The translations under genes were made by a program, and so were the position numbers. From JASFBA01 sp034433695 (GTDB taxonomy: Bacteria > Chloroflexota > Chloroflexia > DTKN01), in the NCBI GenBank assembly GCA_034433695.1, contig DAOUAK010000171.1:1-9264 (forward strand): a stretch of 9,264 bases of DNA, written 5' to 3'. This document shows, in pieces, positions 7,501-9,264 of the stretch. Under the pieces are notes generated by a model. It saw only the letters and a list, made by a program, of their open reading frames with translations, ran no database searches and was not told where the DNA came from. Each line of letters begins with the position of its first letter. Position 1 is the first letter of the stretch.

Positions 7501-7787
7501 TTGTCCCGATTCGGGGAAGGAGCCATAGCCAGGGGACCCCAAGGGTCCGGAATCCCGTAGCGCGATTCGTGTCGGGTTCTCCGGAATAGATCGTTACCGA
7601 CCCATCCGAAACCCTGTAGGGCCGGCTTCCCGGCCTGTCCGGAGACCGGAAATCCTGCGCCTGTTTTCGGATAGATTCTGGAAAACTCTTCCCGCGGGCC
7701 GGCGTGTTAAATGCCGGACGGCGCTCAAGCACGGCACGGCCCGGAAGGTTTCCTGTTTCCTCGACCAGGAACTGAACCTTGCCGTGT
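7501..7787. other. Convergent intergenic region with several inverted repeats
   Basis: The region lies between the 3' ends of kimA (plus) and the zinc-ribbon gene (minus). No coding sequence is credible. Small perfect hairpins include GGACCC/GGGTCC (7534-7539 and 7543-7548, 3-base loop), GGCCGG/CCGGCC (7620-7625 and 7630-7635, loop CTTC) and CCGGC/GCCGG (7699-7703 and 7713-7717). None is followed by a T-run. An octamer TCCGGAAT is repeated at about 7546 and 7580. The pattern resembles the REP-like palindromes often found between convergent genes; transcription ending here is inferred only. Confidence 0.5.
7735..7786 (-). repeat. Imperfect hairpin abutting the zinc-ribbon gene stop; possible bidirectional terminator
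   Basis: On the plus strand CACGGC (7735-7740), AAGGT (7745-7749) and TTCCTG (7750-7755) pair in order with GCCGTG (7781-7786), ACCTT (7776-7780) and CAGGAA (7766-7771). This gives a 17-bp stem interrupted by a 4-base bulge on each side and closed by a 10-base loop. It begins one base beyond the stop codon of the minus-strand gene. There is no U-tract in either direction, so termination or 3'-end protection is an inference. Confidence 0.45.
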
Positions 7788-8264
7788 CTAGGGGGCCATG
7801 TTCCTGCGGATAGCAATCAGGTTCTCGGCCATCGAGGCGATGACCTGGAGAAAGGCCCAGCCCAGAGCACCCAGAAACAGGATGAGGAAGCCCATGAGGA
7901 CAATGGGTCCCCTATCGTAGCCGTATGTATAACCCGGTGTGCTCCAGGTCATGATGGCCAGAATGACGAAGAGGACCAGGTAGATGTAAGAGAGAACCTG
8001 GAGCAACCGGACAAATACCATGCCGGCCCCTTCCGTCGCGGGCATTGCCGCCGGTGCCCTGGGGGCTATGTACTGCACCGGCTGTCCCACCGCCCCTTGA
8101 GGGGGAGCGATCCCCGGGGATGTGCTTGCGCCGCAGGCCACGCAAAACCGGGCATCCGCCGGCAGCCGGGCTCCGCATTGCATACAGAAGCGTGCCGCCG
8201 GGGGTTGCGGTTCGGGCACCGTTTTGGGGGAAGGTTCCGGGAACGACCCTGTGTCTTCAGCCAT
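7788..8264 (-). CDS. Zinc-ribbon membrane protein of unknown function
   Basis: Protein of 158 residues. After an acidic, Pro-rich N-terminus it has a zinc-ribbon of two CxxCG knuckles, FCMQCGARLP and FCVACGAS, with Cys27, Cys30, Cys41 and Cys44 as likely ligands. A Pro/Ala-rich linker (about 46-80) leads to two strongly hydrophobic segments at about 83-106 and 119-146, predicted transmembrane helices, and a short basic tail. This 'zinc ribbon plus membrane helices' design is widespread among uncharacterised bacterial proteins, and no substrate or pathway can be named. The ATG at 8264 has an excellent Shine-Dalgarno, AAGGAGGT (8276-8269 on the minus strand), four bases upstream. The gene starts only 29 bases after an attC-like hairpin, as cassette genes do. 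It converges on kimA and is not in an obvious operon. No clear promoter is visible. Confidence 0.8.
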   Translation of the reverse strand: MAEDTGSFPEPSPKTVPEPQPPAARFCMQCGARLPADARFCVACGASTSPGIAPPQGAVGQPVQYIAPRAPAAMPATEGAGMVFVRLLQVLSYIYLVLFVILAIMTWSTPGYTYGYDRGPIVLMGFLILFLGALGWAFLQVIASMAENLIAIRRNMAP

Positions 8265-8293
8265 CTCGACCTCCTTGCAAGACTCTTTTTGCC

Positions 8294-8362
8294 GCTTAAC
8301 GACTTGCGGTTCAGCCGCACGCGGAGCGAGCGGAGCGCGTCGGCTGGAACGGTTTGTCAGGC
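8294..8362 (-). repeat. attC-like imperfect hairpin (possible integron recombination site)
   Basis: A 69-base inverted-repeat structure. Read on the minus strand it begins GCCTGAC (8362-8356; one mismatch to the R'' consensus RYYYAAC) and ends GTTAAGC (8300-8294; full match to the R' consensus GTTRRRY). Inside, on plus-strand coordinates, GTTCAGCCG (8309-8317) and ACGCG (8319-8323) pair with CGCGT (8336-8340), CGGCTG (8341-8346) and AAC (8348-8350). This leaves one unpaired C (8318) on one arm and one unpaired G (8347) on the other. Such extrahelical bases, a 14-bp stem, conserved ends and a length of 57-141 bases are attC hallmarks. The terminal loop spans 8324-8335. No integrase gene or second site is in the window, so a REP-like palindrome remains the main alternative. 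Confidence 0.5.
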
Positions 8363-8540
8363 GAGTGTTATTCGCCCGGTGAGCACAATCTTGCCTTGCA
8401 ACCGATACGGCCCTGGCCGATAGGAAGGGCTCATCAGGGCACTTCGCCCCAGTTATGCCCCTACTACGGCTTGGAATGGATAATCACTTCTCCAGCCACC
8501 CGACGTTTCTTTCTGGCAGGGCATCCTGCCGGAACCTTGA
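8363..8540. other. Spacer with no recognised gene
   Basis: Between the attC-like hairpin and the end of the disrupted exported-protein gene I find no credible coding sequence on either strand; the open frames translate into unstructured, unfamiliar strings. The only clear structure is a perfect 6-bp hairpin GGCAGG/CCTGCC (8515-8520 and 8525-8530, loop GCAT). It lies 10 bases beyond the upstream gene's stop and has no U-tract on the minus strand. Confidence 0.5.
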
Positions 8541-9013
8541 TCAGCGTCTCGGCAACATCTCCCCCCTATAAACCACCGGCAAATAGATCATGAGCGGATT
8601 GACCATGATGTAGACTGTCTGGCTGCGCCGCATCTCGCCATTGGCGCCCACGAAGGTGATCGGGTAGATCCCGTCGGCAACCGAGTCGAGCAGGTCCACC
8701 ACCACGACCTCGCTTTCTGCCTCGGTCAGGTAAGCGTCGCCTCCCAGGGGCGTGTCGAACCAGACGCGCATCCCCGGCGGAGTGCGCGAACCGTCGATGC
8801 TCAATCCCACGTTGGGATAGAACAGAGGCTCCAGCACGTCGAGGGAGAGGGTGAAACTCACCTGGGTGCCGGGCGTAGCCAGGTATCGCCAGGACGGTGT
8901 GCTCAGGCGGAAATCGCCGCTGGGGATGGCGATCGCCGCCTCCGGGCTGCGCACGCTCTTGCCGCTCTCGACGTCCACCGCCTCCACGGAGTAGTAGTGA
9001 GCTTCATCCAGTA
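8541..9013 (-). pseudogene. 3' remnant of a large exported protein (FN3 end, Ig-like domain, IYLPVV tail), cut by an IS element
   Basis: About 156 host-derived codons remain, from 9011 down to the TGA at 8541-8543. The first visible residues, LDEAHYYSVEAVDVESGK, look like the closing strands of a fibronectin type III domain (YYxVxAVDxxG pattern). About 90 residues of beta-sandwich character follow: TPGTQVSFTLSLD, PPGMRVWFDTPLGG, EVVVVDLLDSVADGIYPITF and SQTVYIMV. These resemble Ig-like/NEW3-type domains of secreted proteins. The C-terminus, LMIYLPVVYRGEMLPRR, recalls the hydrophobic 'YLPLVxR' tails of many Chloroflexota exported proteins. Read upstream, the frame meets TAG at 9021-9023 inside the IS end, so the signal peptide and N-terminal domains are missing. 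A GTG at 8987 could start a 148-residue product, but it has no good ribosome binding site and would split the FN3 strand. The whole protein's function cannot be told. Confidence 0.7.
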
Positions 9014-9264
9014 AAAGGAACTATCATAACCTCAAGCCCGGACGTCGGAAAAATGACCGGAGCAGATCGGATCGGGCACGGATATTCTCTAGTGAAGTTG
9101 TGATGGCCTGGCGAAGAGGATCGACACCCTCGGGAATGAAGTTGGCCAATTCGGTATATTGGGTGTAGTTCCAGACCATCTCCGTCGGATTGAGATCGGG
9201 GGCATACGCCGGAAGCCCCTCGACCTCGAACCAATCCGGGTGTTTCGCTTGCAACAACCGCACC
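9012..9264 (-). mobile_element. IS630-family insertion sequence, transposase 3' end (partial)
   Basis: The end of the transposase gene sits about 11 bases from the point where the exported-protein frame resumes. IS630/Tc1/mariner elements insert at TA and duplicate it; a TA lies at 9012-9013 exactly at this changeover. That makes TAAAAGGAACTATCATAAC (9012-9030) the likely terminal sequence. The other end, including the second inverted repeat, is beyond the window, so the exact boundary is inferred. Confidence 0.65.
9024..9264 (-). CDS. IS630-family transposase, C-terminal part (partial at window edge)
   Basis: The last 80 codons of a DDE transposase, reading in from the right edge and ending at TGA 9024-9026. 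The segment LPAYAPDLNPTEMVWNYTQY (17-36 of the visible part) is the diagnostic end of the IS630 DDE_3 catalytic domain; the Glu in NPTE is the third acidic residue. The tail, rich in Arg and Leu (RSDLLRSFFRRPGLRL), is typical. The N-terminal helix-turn-helix and the first two Asp residues lie outside the window. No frameshift is visible in this part, so the gene may be intact. The frame lies in the same direction as the gene it interrupts. Confidence 0.88.
   Translation of the reverse strand, partial: VRLLQAKHPDWFEVEGLPAYAPDLNPTEMVWNYTQYTELANFIPEGVDPLRQAITTSLENIRARSDLLRSFFRRPGLRL

Noticed and set aside
8354..8593. 79-codon plus-strand open frame
   Set aside because: It runs from the attC-like hairpin into the antisense of the exported-protein remnant, has no ribosome binding site, and shows no family features.

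Overview
The window is GC-rich and bacterial. The best guess is a Chloroflexota (Anaerolineae-like) organism, possibly thermophilic. The pointers are a glycine decarboxylase split into two subunits, a secreted-protein fragment ending in an 'IYLPVV' tail of the kind I associate with Chloroflexota exported proteins, and a short Pro/Thr 'PTNT'-type repeat at the left edge. This placement comes from gene content and style, not from a phylogeny.

Left to centre (about 1-7500, all on the plus strand) is chromosomal housekeeping. After a 332-base leader with a 42-base tandem repeat comes a complete dnaK (333-2222) closed by a clear intrinsic terminator. A near-consensus sigma-70 promoter (TTGACA, 17 bases, TACGAT) then starts a compact operon. 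It encodes the lipoyl carrier protein GcvH (2391-2786), the glycine dehydrogenase subunits GcvPA (2787-4136) and GcvPB (4133-5602), and, 65 bases later, a KimA-type potassium importer (5668-7500). GcvH and the two P subunits together carry out the PLP-dependent decarboxylation of glycine and transfer of the aminomethyl group to lipoate. The T protein and the lipoamide dehydrogenase that would complete the cycle are not in the window.

Right part (about 7500-9264) is an accessory region read from the minus strand. A gene-free stretch with several inverted repeats separates kimA from a convergent small zinc-ribbon membrane protein (7788-8264). Just upstream of that gene lies a 69-base imperfect hairpin (8294-8362) with the layout of an integron attC site. 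Next comes a spacer without a recognisable gene, then the 3' remnant of a large exported protein (fibronectin III end, Ig-like domain, IYLPVV tail). Its 5' side is cut off by an IS630-family element whose transposase C-terminus runs off the window edge. I see no wholly new system. The most interesting places are the attC-like hairpin directly in front of the zinc-ribbon gene, the IS junction inside the exported-protein gene, and the gcv-kimA linkage.
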